A stretch of DNA of 38,565 nt. It comes from Candidatus Altimarinota bacterium. Lineage in GTDB: Bacteria > Patescibacteriota > Gracilibacteria > JANQMV01. Below the pieces are notes generated by a model. That model was not told the DNA's origin. It was given only the letters and a program-made list of their open reading frames with translations, and searched no databases. The DNA lies in the NCBI GenBank assembly GCA_028279865.1, contig JANQMV010000007.1, forward strand, positions 1 to 38,565. Direction: 5' to 3'. Positions 25,264-36,200 of this stretch are shown piece by piece. Each line of letters starts with the position of its first letter. Positions within the stretch are counted from its first letter, which is position 1. The translations under genes and the position numbers were made by a program.

Positions 25264-27411
25264 ATGCCTGTTACAATTCAACACATAATTGCCAAAGCTC
25301 AAGAAATCATACCTGAATTAGACGAAGCAAGAATTTTAGATGCCTTTGAATTTGCTCAAAAATCACATAAAGATCAAAAGCGTAAATCAGGAGAACCTTA
25401 CATTATCCATCCTTTAGCTGTTGCTTATAACCTGCTTTCACTCAGCCCTGACGAAGACACGATTATTGCAGCATTACTGCACGATGTACTGGAAGATACT
25501 GATGTCACACCAAAAGAAATTGAAAAAAAGTTTGGGGCAACAGTGCTTAAGCTTGCCCAAGGTGTTGAAAAGATCAGTAAAATTCAACTGCAAGGTAAAG
25601 ATCGCCAAATCGGCAGCTTGCGTAAAATGTTTTTAGCAATGGCTGAAGATTTGAGGGTTATTTTCATAAAACTCGCAGATCGCCTACACAATATGAGTAC
25701 TCTTGATAGTATGCCTCCGGAGAAACAAAAGCGTATGTCTCAGGAAACAATTAATATCTATGCACCAATTGCGGGTAGATTGGGTATTTATCATTTTAAA
25801 ACACCTTTAGAAGACCTCGCATTTAAATATCTTTATCCCAAGGATTATCAATGGCTAAAAAAAGAAATTGGCAAATTGGAATCAAAACGCGAAAAAAAAA
25901 TAGTTAAAATTGCAAATTTATTGAAACTAAAACTTAAAAATAGTGACCTTGAGTTTGAAATATCAGGCAGGGTCAAACATTTTTACAGCATCTATAAAAA
26001 AATGCAAAACCAAAACAAAGAAAGCCTGGAACAAATTTATGATATTTTTGCATTGAGGATAATTGTGAATACAACAGGAGAATGTTATGCCGTGCTTGGC
26101 GATATTCACAAACATTGGACGCCGCTTTCCTATCGCTTTAAGGATTACATTGCCGTGCCAAAACCAAATGGTTACCAGAGCCTGCATACAACTATTATTG
26201 GTGTTTTAGGCGATAAAAAAGCACAACCGGTTGAAATTCAAATCAGGACTAAAAAAATGCATAAGGAATCCGAATACGGTATAGCATCACACTGGGCATA
26301 TAAAGAGCAAACATCAAAAGAGAGGACTAGATGGGTTCAGGGACTTGTAGACCTTGAACAGTCGCTACAAGACAATATTGAGTTTGAAGAGAATTTAAAA
26401 AATGATACTTTTGGCGATCGTATTTTTGTTTTAACTCCCGGTGGCGATATCAAAGATTTGCCGAATGGAGCAACTCCTGTTGATTTTGCTTATTCTATTC
26501 ATACCGAAGTTGGTCATCGCTGTATTGGAGCAAAGGTAAATGAAAAAATTGTTTCCCTAGACTATCCTTTGAGTAACGGTGACGTAACAGAAATTTTGAC
26601 AAATAAAAATGGCAAACCAAATCAATTTTGGTTAAATTTTGCTATAACCTCACATGCAAAACAGCGAATTAAAGCTTGGTTCAGAAATCAAGATATTGAT
26701 AAGGTTATTAAAGCAGGTAAAGATTTGCTTAATAAGCAATTAAAACGACTTGGTCATAGTGAACTTGATCCACATTTATTGATTTTAAAAAATTATGAAG
26801 GCAAAAAACTAACATTCAAAGAAAGAGAACATCTCCTAGAAAAGATGGGAAATGGCTCTTTAAGTTCAATGATTGTTGTCAAAAAACTTTTTCCTAAAGA
26901 TAGCCTGCTTTCTCCTAAGAAAGAAGAAAAAGCAAATTTAAAGTCTGATCTTCAAAGCATACAGCCCAAAGTAATTGTTTCTGGCGAAGATTTTTACAAA
27001 ACAAAATTAGCTGCTTGTTGCAAACCGACTGATCGAGATAGTATTATTGGCTATGTAACACGTGGTAACTATATTTCAGTACATAATAAAAAATGTCGCA
27101 CAATCCAAAGATTAAGACATAAAGAACGCCTCATAGATGTCAACTGGTCAAATGAGAAACCCAAACATCGTGTCAATCTAATCATTAAAATCGTAGATCG
27201 AGTTGGTTTAATCAGAGATATTGCGCATGTTTTTGCTTTACACAATGTAAATATCATTTCTATGGAATCTGGTGATCCCAAACTATCCAAAGGTTTGCAT
27301 AAAATGAAGTTTGCTATTCAAATAGAGGATGTCGATAGGCTAAACCATATTTTCAATCGACTCGAAAGTGTTGAAGGTGTTACGAGTGTAAAAAGAATCG
27401 TGACAAATTAA
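25264..27411 (+). CDS. rel: Bifunctional (p)ppGpp synthetase/hydrolase (Rel/SpoT type)
   Basis: I chose the ATG at 25264 (715 residues) over the TTG one codon earlier. The N-terminal HD hydrolase keeps its key residues: RKSGEPYIIHP, HDVLEDT (about 73-79) and KLADRLHNM. The synthetase domain has GRVKHFYSIYKKM, DIFALR, YRFKDYIAVPKPNGYQSLHT and VEIQIRT. A TGS domain (RIFVLTPGGDIKDLPNGATP), a cysteine-containing zinc-finger region (LAACCKP) and a C-terminal ACT domain follow. With both catalytic halves intact it should make and degrade (p)ppGpp, coupling growth to starvation. No TGA codons. Convergent with rpsG, with a shared terminator. Ends in TAA. Confidence 0.95.
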   Translation: MPVTIQHIIAKAQEIIPELDEARILDAFEFAQKSHKDQKRKSGEPYIIHPLAVAYNLLSLSPDEDTIIAALLHDVLEDTDVTPKEIEKKFGATVLKLAQGVEKISKIQLQGKDRQIGSLRKMFLAMAEDLRVIFIKLADRLHNMSTLDSMPPEKQKRMSQETINIYAPIAGRLGIYHFKTPLEDLAFKYLYPKDYQWLKKEIGKLESKREKKIVKIANLLKLKLKNSDLEFEISGRVKHFYSIYKKMQNQNKESLEQIYDIFALRIIVNTTGECYAVLGDIHKHWTPLSYRFKDYIAVPKPNGYQSLHTTIIGVLGDKKAQPVEIQIRTKKMHKESEYGIASHWAYKEQTSKERTRWVQGLVDLEQSLQDNIEFEENLKNDTFGDRIFVLTPGGDIKDLPNGATPVDFAYSIHTEVGHRCIGAKVNEKIVSLDYPLSNGDVTEILTNKNGKPNQFWLNFAITSHAKQRIKAWFRNQDIDKVIKAGKDLLNKQLKRLGHSELDPHLLILKNYEGKKLTFKEREHLLEKMGNGSLSSMIVVKKLFPKDSLLSPKKEEKANLKSDLQSIQPKVIVSGEDFYKTKLAACCKPTDRDSIIGYVTRGNYISVHNKKCRTIQRLRHKERLIDVNWSNEKPKHRVNLIIKIVDRVGLIRDIAHVFALHNVNIISMESGDPKLSKGLHKMKFAIQIEDVDRLNHIFNRLESVEGVTSVKRIVTN

Positions 27412-27415
27412 AAAT

Positions 27416-27449
27416 AAAAAACACTCCGCTAATCAATGAAGTGTTTTTT
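27416..27449. terminator. Bidirectional terminator between rel and rpsG
   Basis: AAAAAACACT (27416-27425) and AGTGTTTTTT (27440-27449) form a perfect 10-bp stem with a 14-base loop. A-tract and T-tract flanks suit both directions. It lies between the convergent rel and rpsG genes. Confidence 0.75.
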
Positions 27450-27474
27450 TGTCTTTAAAACTTTTTAACCGTTT

Positions 27475-27927
27475 TTAATAGCGCGCAAAATGAGCAAATG
27501 CCTTGTTTGCTTCAGCCATCCTTTGTACATCCATTTTCTTTTTAATTGCTCCGCCCATTTCAGAAGCAGCATCACTAAATTCTTGAGCTAACTTTTGTGG
27601 CATTGCAGTATTTTTTCTTTTGCGACATTCTGCCAAAATCCAGCGAATACTCAACGTAAGCTGTCTTTTTGGCTTTACTTCGACAGGGACTTGGTAAACG
27701 GCACCTCCGACTCTTTTTGGCTTAACTTCAACTCGAGGCATAACATTATGAATCGCCTTTTCAAAAACCTGGTCAGGTTTCTTATTTTGTTTTCTCAGAA
27801 TTTCGAATGCATCCTGCATAATTTTTCTCGCAACAGACTTTTTACCGTCTAGCATCAGCTGGTTAATAAATTTTTCAAGTAATGCATTTGAACTGTCGGG
27901 GATATAATTTGCTTTCTTTTGTGCCAT
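27475..27927 (-). CDS. rpsG: Ribosomal protein S7 (uS7)
   Basis: A 150-residue protein of normal length, with KFINQLMLDGKKSVARKI near the start, the conserved NVMPRVEVKPKRVGGAVYQV and PVEVKPKRQ, RWI, and the C-terminal KKKMDVQRMAEANKAFAHF. S7 binds the 3' major domain of 16S rRNA in the head of the small subunit. It follows rpsL by 31 bp as in the str operon, but fusA and tuf do not follow: the next gene is the convergent rel. No TGA; ends in TAA. Confidence 0.97.
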   Translation of the reverse strand: MAQKKANYIPDSSNALLEKFINQLMLDGKKSVARKIMQDAFEILRKQNKKPDQVFEKAIHNVMPRVEVKPKRVGGAVYQVPVEVKPKRQLTLSIRWILAECRKRKNTAMPQKLAQEFSDAASEMGGAIKKKMDVQRMAEANKAFAHFARY

Positions 27928-27958
27928 GTTATTAAATTATTGATATGAATTTATAAAA

Positions 27959-28372
27959 TTAACTTTTCTTTGCTCCATACTTTGAACGACCGCGTTTACG
28001 ATCTTTAACTCCCTGAGTATCAAGGCTACCACGCACAACATGATAACGTACACCGGGAAGATCTTTTACTCTTCCGCCGCGGATGGTCACCACACTATGT
28101 TCTTGGAGATTGTGTCCTTCTCCGCCAATATAAGCATTAACCTCTGTTCCATTTGTAAGACGTACACGCGCAATTTTACGCAAAGCAGAATTCGGTTTTT
28201 TTGGTGTCATTGTAGTCACTTTAACACAAACTCCTCTTTTTTGAGGCGCACCTCTCTTTAATTTGGATGGTTGAGATTTTAGCGTGTTAAAAGTATTTTG
28301 CATCGCAGGCGATTTACTCTTCTTCGCTGTTGTTTTTCTTGATTTACGAATCAACTGATTAATTGTTGGCAT
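27959..28372 (-). CDS. rpsL: Ribosomal protein S12 (uS12)
   Basis: A 137-residue protein starting [10 protein letters not shown], with [37 protein letters not shown] and the basic C-terminus RKRGRSKYG. It is the longer S12 form, with about 12 extra residues before PQKRGV, as in Firmicutes. Lys in TPKKPNS and in RVKDLPG are the residues found in streptomycin-sensitive S12. It has a likely promoter of its own (28406-28435) inside a repeat-bearing gap after rpoC. Ends in TAA. Confidence 0.97.
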   Translation of the reverse strand: MPTINQLIRKSRKTTAKKSKSPAMQNTFNTLKSQPSKLKRGAPQKRGVCVKVTTMTPKKPNSALRKIARVRLTNGTEVNAYIGGEGHNLQEHSVVTIRGGRVKDLPGVRYHVVRGSLDTQGVKDRKRGRSKYGAKKS

Positions 28373-28405
28373 GATTTAGACTTTAGAATATTAAGTTTAG
28401 AAATT

Positions 28406-28435
28406 ATTATAGCGTGTCATCCCTGATTTTGTCGA
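28406..28435 (-). promoter_or_regulatory. Promoter of rpsL-rpsG with its -35 box in a repeat arm
   Basis: On the minus strand: TCGACA (28430-28435), an 18-bp spacer and TATAAT (28406-28411, exact consensus), 33 bp before the rpsL ATG. The -35 part lies within the left arm of the inverted repeat at 28415-28488. Confidence 0.6.
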
Positions 28436-28488
28436 AGGGTGTGCACACTCCTTATAAATGTCTCTCTTCGACCAAGCTCAGAATGACA
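28415..28488. repeat. Imperfect inverted repeat of a dispersed intergenic element
   Basis: Left arm TGTCATCCCTGA...GTCGAAG (28415-28437), right arm CTTCGACCAAGCTCAG...TGACA (28466-28488), with 28 bases between them including the palindrome GTGTGCACAC (28439-28448). The arm type (TGTCATTCTGAGCTTGGTCGAAG) is a motif I recall as an intergenic repeat in many bacteria. A single arm also occurs at 13405-13426. Confidence 0.7.
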
Positions 28489-28561
28489 TTTTCATATTTT
28501 GGTTAATTATTATCTTTTGCAACAGTGCAACTTACTCCCACCCCTCTCAGATGACAAGCTT

Positions 28562-31500
28562 TTATGCTGCCGCTGCCTCTTCTTTAGCTTGATATTTTCT
28601 ACGGTAATTTTCTCCAGCGGGGATCAATTTACCAATAATAACATTCTCTTTCAAGCCATTTAAGCGATCAACATTCTTTGTGGTGGCTGCTTCCACAAGA
28701 ACACGGATTGTTTCCTGGAAAGAAGCTGCTGAAAGCCACGAGTGTGTTGAAAGGGAAATACGGGTTAAACCTAGTAATAAGCGCTCTACAATCGCAGGAT
28801 TCTTACCTTCTGCTTCCATTTGAGCATTAATACGATTTACCTTAATAATATCCTCAACTTCACCCGGCAATAAATCTGTTCCTCCTGACGCTACAATTTT
28901 CACCTTTGAAAACATTTGCTTCGCAATAATTTCAATATGCTTATCATTGATTGTTTGACCTTGTGAGGCATAAATGTGTTGTACTTCACTCACAATGTAT
29001 TTTTGAACATTGTAAACATTCGTCATATTCAAAAGCGAAGACAAATTCAAATGTCCGGCGTTGAGAGGTTGACCAACTTCCACATACTCACCGTTACTCA
29101 CCTTAAGCGAGTCACCGGCTGGCAAAGTGTATTTAATGATTTGTTTTTCCGAGTGCTTGATTGTGATTGATTCTTTGGTGATTTTCTCAACCGTGCCGGC
29201 AATCTTAGCCTTTATTGTGCCTTTATCAACTGTTGATTTGGCAATAATTTGTTTTTCTTTAACAGAATCACCTTTCTTTACAACTGGTTCGTAAATGTTG
29301 ATCAAATTATAAGCATCTATTCCTTTTTCTTTAGCTTTAATCGTAACTTCGGTTTCACTGTCAACCTGTTTAACTTTCACTACTCCGGCAATTTCGGAAA
29401 GTAGAGCTGGAGTTTTTGGAGAACGTGCCTCAAAAAGCTCTTCCACACGGGTTAAACCTTGAGTAATATCGGCACCTTCAGCCACACCACCCATATGAAA
29501 AGTACGCATAGTCAACTGAGTTCCCGGTTCACCAATTGATTGAGCTGCAATAATTCCTACAGCTGTACCAATTTCAACTGTTTTGTTTGTTCCGAGATTA
29601 CGTCCGTAACATTTTTGACAAATACCATTTTCGGTTAAGCATGTGATAATGGAACGTACCCTAACATTGTCTAAATTTAACTCTTCAATTTTACGGTTGA
29701 TTTCATTACCGATTTCTTGACCTTTTTTCGCAACTACTTTTTTTGTCTTTGGATTCTTCAAATTTTCTGCCAAAGTACGTCCAAAGATTCTATTTTCAAA
29801 TTTTTCTCCGATTTTCTCACTTTCTTCTCGTGTAATCACGTGTGAATCTACAGAGCCACAATCTTTTTCGCGAATAATGATATCTTGCACAGCATCAACC
29901 AAACGACGGGTTAAGTAACCAGCTTCAGCGGTTTTTAAGGCTGTGTCTGACTTACCTTTACGTCCTCCGTGAGTCGCAATAAAATATTCCAGAATTGTAA
30001 AACCTTCTTTAAGGTTAGATTTAATGGGTAACTCAATTGTCTTACCGCTTGGATTGGCAACAAGTCCTTTCATACCACATAGCTGAGTGATTTGTCCCCA
30101 GTTACCCCTCGCCCCGGAATCAATCATATAGTGAACGTGGTTTTCCGGATTCTTTTTAAAATTAGAGATCATTTTATTCGTTACGTCAGACTTGGTATTT
30201 GACCAAATTTTTATCGAGTGGTTATAGCGTTCATCTTCGGTAATGAGACCTTTCCAATATTGATTATTAATTTTGCGAATTAATTCATTGGAATCTTCAA
30301 TAATTTTTTCTTTTTCATTTGGTATTTGTACATCTGAAGCAGCGATTGAAAGTCCTGATTTTGTTGCAAATTTAAAGCCAATTCTTTTAATTTTATCAGC
30401 AACTTGGCTTGTTGTTTGAACATCAGTCTTGTCATAAATCACCCCAATCAGATTCTCGATGTCATTTTTACGCATTACTTTGTTAATGAACCCGACTTCT
30501 TCCGGTAAGAAAGAGTTCAGGATAATTCTACCAACAGATGTCTCTACAATTTCTCCCGCACGACGAACTTTAATTTTAGCCTGCAAATCACAGTATTTCA
30601 TGCGATATGCGTTAATTGCCTCAGAATCTGAGGCGAAAGCCATACCTTCTCCTTCTTTTCCATCAAAAACTTGCGTAAGAAAATAACATCCCAAAACCAT
30701 ATCTTGCGTTGGTGTAATCACCGGCTTACCGGCAGATGGTTTGAGTAAGTTTTTATCTGAAGCCATAATATTTTTTGCTTCAGCTTGAGCCTGAGCAGAA
30801 AGGGGTACATGTACCGCCATTTGGTCACCATCAAAATCCGCATTAAAGGCTGCACAGACAAGCGGATGAATCTGTATGGCTTTTCCTTCCACAATTACCG
30901 GCTGAAAAGCTTGAATTCCCAAACGATGCAATGTAGGAGCCCTGTTCAAAAGAACATAACGACCTTGAATGACTCTTTCCAAAATATCCCAAACAAGTTT
31001 TTTACCTTGTATTAAAAGTTTTTCTGCTCCTTTGACGTTATAGGCATATTCGCCACGAATCAGTTCACCAATCACAAAAGGTTTGAACAGTTTCATCAAC
31101 ATTTCTTTTGGTAAACCGCATTGGTGAAGCTCAAGATGAGGCCCCACCACAATCACCGAACGACCGGAATAGTCAACACGTTTTCCTAATAAATTTTGAC
31201 GGAAGCGACCTTGCTTACCTTTGAGCATGTCAGAAAGTGAGCGTAGTTTGCGTCTGTCACCAGCGGTGAAAACGGCTTTACCCGCCCTAGCACTGTTATT
31301 GAGTAAAGTATCAACTGCTTCTTGAAGCATCCTTTTTTCATTACGACAAATCACTTCCGGCGCTCCAATTGACATCAAACGTTTGAGACGGTTATTACGA
31401 TTAATCACGCGACGATACAAGTCATTTAAATCCGAAGCCGCAAAGCGTCCTCCATCAAGCTGTACCATCGGTCTTAAATCCGGTGGAATGACAGGTAATC

Positions 31501-32416
31501 TTTTGATAATCATCCACTTTGTTTCAATGTTGGCTTTTAACATTGAGCCCACAAATTTAATCCTTTTTACCAGTTTCTTTTGTTTTTGTCCGGAGCTCTT
31601 TGCTCTTTCAGCTTGCAATCTTTCCAACTCATCCTTTAAGTCAATATTTTCAATAATTTCACGAATTGATTCAGCGCCCGTTCCTGCGACAAAAACATGT
31701 CCAAATTTCATGCTTAATTCGCGATATTCAACTTCTGTTAGGATTTTACCGACTTCCAAGGCTTTAAGTGCATCAATTGCTTTTGAGTGGGCGAGATCCA
31801 AATCCTCAATTTTTTGAGCTTGATCAGAATCAAATTTCTCAATTGCTTTGTCAGAAAGTCCTCCTTTTTTCTTCTCAAGTTTTAAGGTTTTTAATCCTTC
31901 TTTTGCCTCCTCTTGAATTTGCTTTTTGTAGTTCTTGTATTCTTCATCAAGTTGATCTTGGGCAGCTGTTTTTGCCTCTTGGTCAACACTAATCACAATA
32001 TAAGAAGCAAAATAAACTACTTGTTCAATCTGTTTGACCGGTAAATCAAGAAGTAAACCAATTCGGCTTGGTGTTGATCTAAGAAACCAAATATGAGTCA
32101 GAGGTACCGCTAAATCAATATGCCCCATCCTTTCCCTGCGTACAACAGAGCGGGTTACTTCTACTCCACATTTTTCACAAACAATACCTTTGTAGCGAAT
32201 TCTTTTATATTTTCCACAGTAACATTCCCAATTTTTGGTAGGTCCAAAAATTTTCTCACAAAAAAGTCCGTCACGTTCCGGTTTTTGCGTACGATAATTG
32301 ATTGTTTCCGGTTTGGTAACTTCACCGCGAGACCAAGATAAGACTTGATCAGGAGAAGCAACCGATAATGCAATTGCATCAAAATCATTAGCTTTTTTGG
32401 TGTTTCCTCTATTCAT
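28562..32416 (-). CDS. rpoC: RNA polymerase beta' subunit
   Basis: The 1284-residue protein starts with the beta' N-terminus. A zinc ribbon has Cys65, 67, 80 and 83, and [16 protein letters not shown] and [18 protein letters not shown] follow. The catalytic magnesium loop NADFDGDQM is at about residue 527. Further on come the bridge-helix/trigger-loop segment ([19 protein letters not shown]), a second zinc site ([18 protein letters not shown]) and [18 protein letters not shown]. It forms the active centre of RNA polymerase with RpoB. No TGA codon occurs although it contains several dozen glycines. It is separated from rpoB by ssb and two gaps, unlike the usual direct rpoBC pair. Ends in TAA. 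Confidence 0.98.
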   Translation of the reverse strand: MNRGNTKKANDFDAIALSVASPDQVLSWSRGEVTKPETINYRTQKPERDGLFCEKIFGPTKNWECYCGKYKRIRYKGIVCEKCGVEVTRSVVRRERMGHIDLAVPLTHIWFLRSTPSRIGLLLDLPVKQIEQVVYFASYIVISVDQEAKTAAQDQLDEEYKNYKKQIQEEAKEGLKTLKLEKKKGGLSDKAIEKFDSDQAQKIEDLDLAHSKAIDALKALEVGKILTEVEYRELSMKFGHVFVAGTGAESIREIIENIDLKDELERLQAERAKSSGQKQKKLVKRIKFVGSMLKANIETKWMIIKRLPVIPPDLRPMVQLDGGRFAASDLNDLYRRVINRNNRLKRLMSIGAPEVICRNEKRMLQEAVDTLLNNSARAGKAVFTAGDRRKLRSLSDMLKGKQGRFRQNLLGKRVDYSGRSVIVVGPHLELHQCGLPKEMLMKLFKPFVIGELIRGEYAYNVKGAEKLLIQGKKLVWDILERVIQGRYVLLNRAPTLHRLGIQAFQPVIVEGKAIQIHPLVCAAFNADFDGDQMAVHVPLSAQAQAEAKNIMASDKNLLKPSAGKPVITPTQDMVLGCYFLTQVFDGKEGEGMAFASDSEAINAYRMKYCDLQAKIKVRRAGEIVETSVGRIILNSFLPEEVGFINKVMRKNDIENLIGVIYDKTDVQTTSQVADKIKRIGFKFATKSGLSIAASDVQIPNEKEKIIEDSNELIRKINNQYWKGLITEDERYNHSIKIWSNTKSDVTNKMISNFKKNPENHVHYMIDSGARGNWGQITQLCGMKGLVANPSGKTIELPIKSNLKEGFTILEYFIATHGGRKGKSDTALKTAEAGYLTRRLVDAVQDIIIREKDCGSVDSHVITREESEKIGEKFENRIFGRTLAENLKNPKTKKVVAKKGQEIGNEINRKIEELNLDNVRVRSIITCLTENGICQKCYGRNLGTNKTVEIGTAVGIIAAQSIGEPGTQLTMRTFHMGGVAEGADITQGLTRVEELFEARSPKTPALLSEIAGVVKVKQVDSETEVTIKAKEKGIDAYNLINIYEPVVKKGDSVKEKQIIAKSTVDKGTIKAKIAGTVEKITKESITIKHSEKQIIKYTLPAGDSLKVSNGEYVEVGQPLNAGHLNLSSLLNMTNVYNVQKYIVSEVQHIYASQGQTINDKHIEIIAKQMFSKVKIVASGGTDLLPGEVEDIIKVNRINAQMEAEGKNPAIVERLLLGLTRISLSTHSWLSAASFQETIRVLVEAATTKNVDRLNGLKENVIIGKLIPAGENYRRKYQAKEEAAAA

Positions 32417-32653
32417 AAGTTAGAACTTAGATTTTAGAATATTAGATCTTAGAGTATTAGTTCCCTCTCCTTTTCAGGAGAGGCTAGGCGGGATAGGCAT
32501 TACTTATACTTCACCCTACTTAATGCTTAATTTAGTTCTTTTCAACTTTATTATTCTGAACCTTTTTGCTTAACCCAACCTAAGTAAATATAATGGTCGG
32601 AATAAAACTTTTGGTATCAACCTGCAGGGTTGAACCAACTACTGATTTAAAAT
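32417..32653. other. Gap between ssb and rpoC: hairpin and repeat-like remnants
   Basis: No gene seen. It holds a 7-bp hairpin, CCTCTCC-TTTTCA-GGAGAGG (32464-32483), in a setting (CTAGGCGGGATAGG, then TTCACCCT) that resembles a common bacterial intergenic repeat, and a second small hairpin, TCAACC-TGCA-GGGTTGA (about 32618-32634). Close to the rpoC start is an A/T-rich stretch with TTTAGAATATTA (32433-32444), which also occurs before rpsL (28382-28393). Confidence 0.5.
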
Positions 32654-33151
32654 TTAAAAATTCAAATCATCACCCTCCATCGTGCTATCATCTTTCTTTT
32701 TTTCTTCTACCTTCTCTTCCTTTTTATCTGTAGAATCTTCTGATCCTTCGTCATCATAATTAGCATCTTCATCGTAATCTGTATCGTCATAATCCATATC
32801 ATCTTCCACTTCCGATCTTTTGTTTAGCATGATCATATCTTGCACAACAACTTCTGTGCGAAACATCTTCACACCTTCAGAGCTTTCCCAAGAGCGAGTT
32901 TTAAGATAGCCTTCAACGTAAATAAGTTTGCCCTTTTTCAAATATTTCTGACAAATTTCCGCTAACTTACCCCATACCGCAATGTTATGGTATTCAGCCA
33001 GAGAACGTTTTTCGCTTGTTTTTGTGGTCCACTCTCGGTTGGTTGCCAGTCCAAAAGTCACAACAGGTTGACCGCTACTTGTTTCTTTAATTTGCGGATC
33101 ACGTGTCACATTTCCGACAAGAATAACTTTGTTCACACTTTTCATACTCAT
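32654..33151 (-). CDS. ssb: Single-stranded DNA-binding protein
   Basis: A 165-residue SSB. The OB-fold domain (about 5-112) has NKVILVGNVTRDPQIKETSS, FGLATNREW, EYHNIAVWGKLAEICQKYL, KGKLIYVEGYLKTRSWE and FRTEVVVQDMIML. An Asp/Glu-rich tail follows, ending in DDLNF, a variant of the usual D-D-I-P-F tip that recruits repair and replication partners. The start is Met1 at 33151; Met3 is also possible. It lies between rpoB (91 bp upstream) and rpoC (237 bp downstream) on the same strand, an unusual place: ssb is normally next to rpsF/rpsR. No TGA; ends in TAA. Confidence 0.95.
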   Translation of the reverse strand: MSMKSVNKVILVGNVTRDPQIKETSSGQPVVTFGLATNREWTTKTSEKRSLAEYHNIAVWGKLAEICQKYLKKGKLIYVEGYLKTRSWESSEGVKMFRTEVVVQDMIMLNKRSEVEDDMDYDDTDYDEDANYDDEGSEDSTDKKEEKVEEKKKDDSTMEGDDLNF

Positions 33152-33242
33152 TTTATTTAGGTAATAAAATATTCATGACTTTTTATTTTTAAGATCAAAT
33201 CGTTTTAAATTTTCATAAGATAAATTTAAACGTCTGCTTAAG

Positions 33243-36200
33243 TTAACTCTCTGACTTTTCCTTTTCTTCCAAGGCTTCTTCCATTTCTGTTACAGCATCA
33301 GCACCTCCTGTGTTTTTACCGGCTAATTCTTCTAGGACTTCCGAGTCTGTTTCTTCTTCTTCAACTGCGATATCAAGTTCAGCGATTTTATCATCTTCAG
33401 AAACAATCTCTTTTTTCTCTTCCATTTCTTCATCTGTTTCCAATTCCACATGTTGTTCCTCCCCTTCTCTGGTATATTCCATTAAGTCAACGTGTAGACA
33501 AAGACTTTGTAATTCTTTAACAAGTACATTGAAACTTTCCGGTATATTGGGAGCCTTGATTTGCTCTCCTTTCACAATAGATTCATAAGCTTTGGCTCTA
33601 CCTAAGACATCATCAGATTTAATTGTGAGCATTTCTTGTAAAATATGACTTGCACCGTAAGCTTCCAACGCCCAAACTTCCATTTCTCCAAACCTCTGTC
33701 CTCCATGCTGAGCTTTACCTCCCAAAGGCTGTTGGGTAACAAGCGAATATGGACCGACTGAACGAGCATGTAATTTGTCTTCAACCAAGTGGGAAAGTTT
33801 AAGAATGTAGTTGATTCCCACAGTCGTTTCATAGTGAAAAGGTTCTCCTGTCATGCCATCGTATAGCTGTATTTTTCCTCCATCGGGCAAGTCCGCTTCT
33901 TGCATGATTTCTGAAATCATGTCTGTTTTAATTCCGTTAAGGGCTGGTGTAGCAATTTTGATCCCAATTTTCTTAGCAGCCCAACCCAAATGTGTTTCCA
34001 AAATCTGTCCAATGTTCATACGAGACGATACTCCCAGTGGATTGAGGATAATGTCTACAGGAGTTCCGTCTGGCAAAAATGGCATATCTTCTTCAGGGAC
34101 AATTTTTGAAATTACACCTTTGTTACCATGACGCCCCGCCATTTTGTCACCAATTTGAATGCGGCGAGTTTGTGCAACAAACACTCTAATTTGCTTAATG
34201 ACTCCCATAGGTAACTCATCCCCCTGATCTCTTGTAAACATTTGTACGTCTACAACCTTCCCCCCTGCACCTCCTCCTAATTTGAGAGAAGTATCTTTCA
34301 CATCTTTTGCTTTATCACCAAAAATTGCCTGCAATAAACGCTCTTCTGCAGACAGCTCTGTTTCACCTTTTGGTGTAATTTTTCCTACCAAAATATCTCC
34401 TTCATTAACTGTTGCACCGATACGTACGATTCCGTCTTCATCCAAATCTTTTAATTTCACCTCTCCCACATTTGGAATGTCACGCGTGATAATTTCCGGC
34501 CCAAGCTGAGTATCACGTACATCAAGTGTAAATACTTCAATGTGAATTGAGTCATAAAGTCCGTTTTTAACAACCCTGTTTGAAATAATAATCGCATCCT
34601 CATAGTTGTAACCATTCCATGGCATGTAGGCAACAAGTAGATTTTGCCCCAAAGCAAGTTCTCCTTGCTCAATAGAGGCTCCATCCGCTAAGACTGTTCC
34701 GGTTTTTACTTTATCACCTTTGTAAACAATCGGTCTGGCGTGCATACAAGTCGCTTGGTTAGAGCGTACAAAATTTTCAATTTCGTAAGATTTTTTCTTA
34801 CCATTGTCATAAAGAACCGTCACTTTATTTGCCTCTACTTCAACAACCTCCCCCTTACCTTCTGCAACAATTGTTTGCCCTGAACTACGCGCGATCAAAC
34901 CTTCCATACCTGTTCCGACATAAGGTGCCTCTGGAGAAACCAACGAAACAGACTGCCTTTGCATGTTTGAACCCATTGATGCACGCGTATTATCATCGTG
35001 CTCCAAAAATGGAATTAAAGCCGTTGTTTCAGAAATAATCTGTTTCGGTGAAACATCAATATGTGTCACATCTCTCACATGAGCCAAAATCGGTTCGGCA
35101 TTTTTACGACCAGAAACACGTGTTGAACTGAACTGACCTCTTGAATCCAAGGCTGAATTTGCTTCTGCAATCAGCAAACTCTTTTCCTCATCTGAATCAA
35201 AGTAGCTAATTTTGTCTGTGATATAAGTCCTCACCTTAGCTTCTTTTTCCTTTTGCTTTGCTTTGAATTTAATAATTGATTCTGCTAATTTTTTGTCAAT
35301 TTCAATACCGTGTTCAACTAACTTGCTTTTCGTTAGTTGTATGTCTTCATCCAAAATACGACCGACTAAATCTTTTTGAGTAAGTTTTGCTGTATGTGCG
35401 ACCTCTCTAAAAGGAGTTTCAATAAAACCATAATCATTCACTTTGGCATAAGTTGCCAAATGTACCACTAAACCAATATTTGGGCCTTCCGGAGTAGCAA
35501 TAGGACAAATCCGACCATAATGAGAAGTATGTACATCACGTACATCAAATGAGGCTCGTTCTCTAGAAAGACCTCCGGGACCCATTGCAGACAAGCGGCG
35601 CTTATGTGCCAGCTCAGCAAGAGGGTTGGTTTGATCCATAAATTGAGATAACTGAGAGCTTGCAAAGAATTCACGCATTGCGGCTGTAATCGGACGACAG
35701 TTAATCAACTGAGTAGGAGTAACCGTTTCTGTTTCCATAATAGTCATACGATCTTTTGCAATTCGATCTGAGCGAAGCAAACCTACGCGGAATTTATTTT
35801 GCACTAATTCACCTACACTTCGAATCCGACGATTTGAAAGGTGGTCGATGTCATCTCCAGTTCCTTCTCCGTTGTTTAATTTAACCAGATGTCTGACAAT
35901 ATTAACCAGATCTTCAATCTGGAAAACACGATTTTTAACAGTGTCTTTAATTTTTGTACCAAAGCGTTTATTTAGCTTATAGCGGGCAATTGGCCCCATA
36001 TCATAACGCTTGAAATCAAAGAACATTGCGTCAATAAGCTGTTTTGCGTTTTCCGGAGTAGCATAATCTCCAGGTCTAATTTTTTTATAAATGCTCTGGT
36101 AAGCTTCTTCTGGAGTTTTAGCTGTATCTTTTTCAAGAGTATTAAGAATAAAATCGTTTTTTACATTCACTGACAGATCGTCAAATAAGCCCAAAATATC

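Noticed and set aside
30459-32341. Plus-strand open frames across rpoC
   Set aside because: They are antisense to a highly conserved gene and have no recognisable product or start signals.
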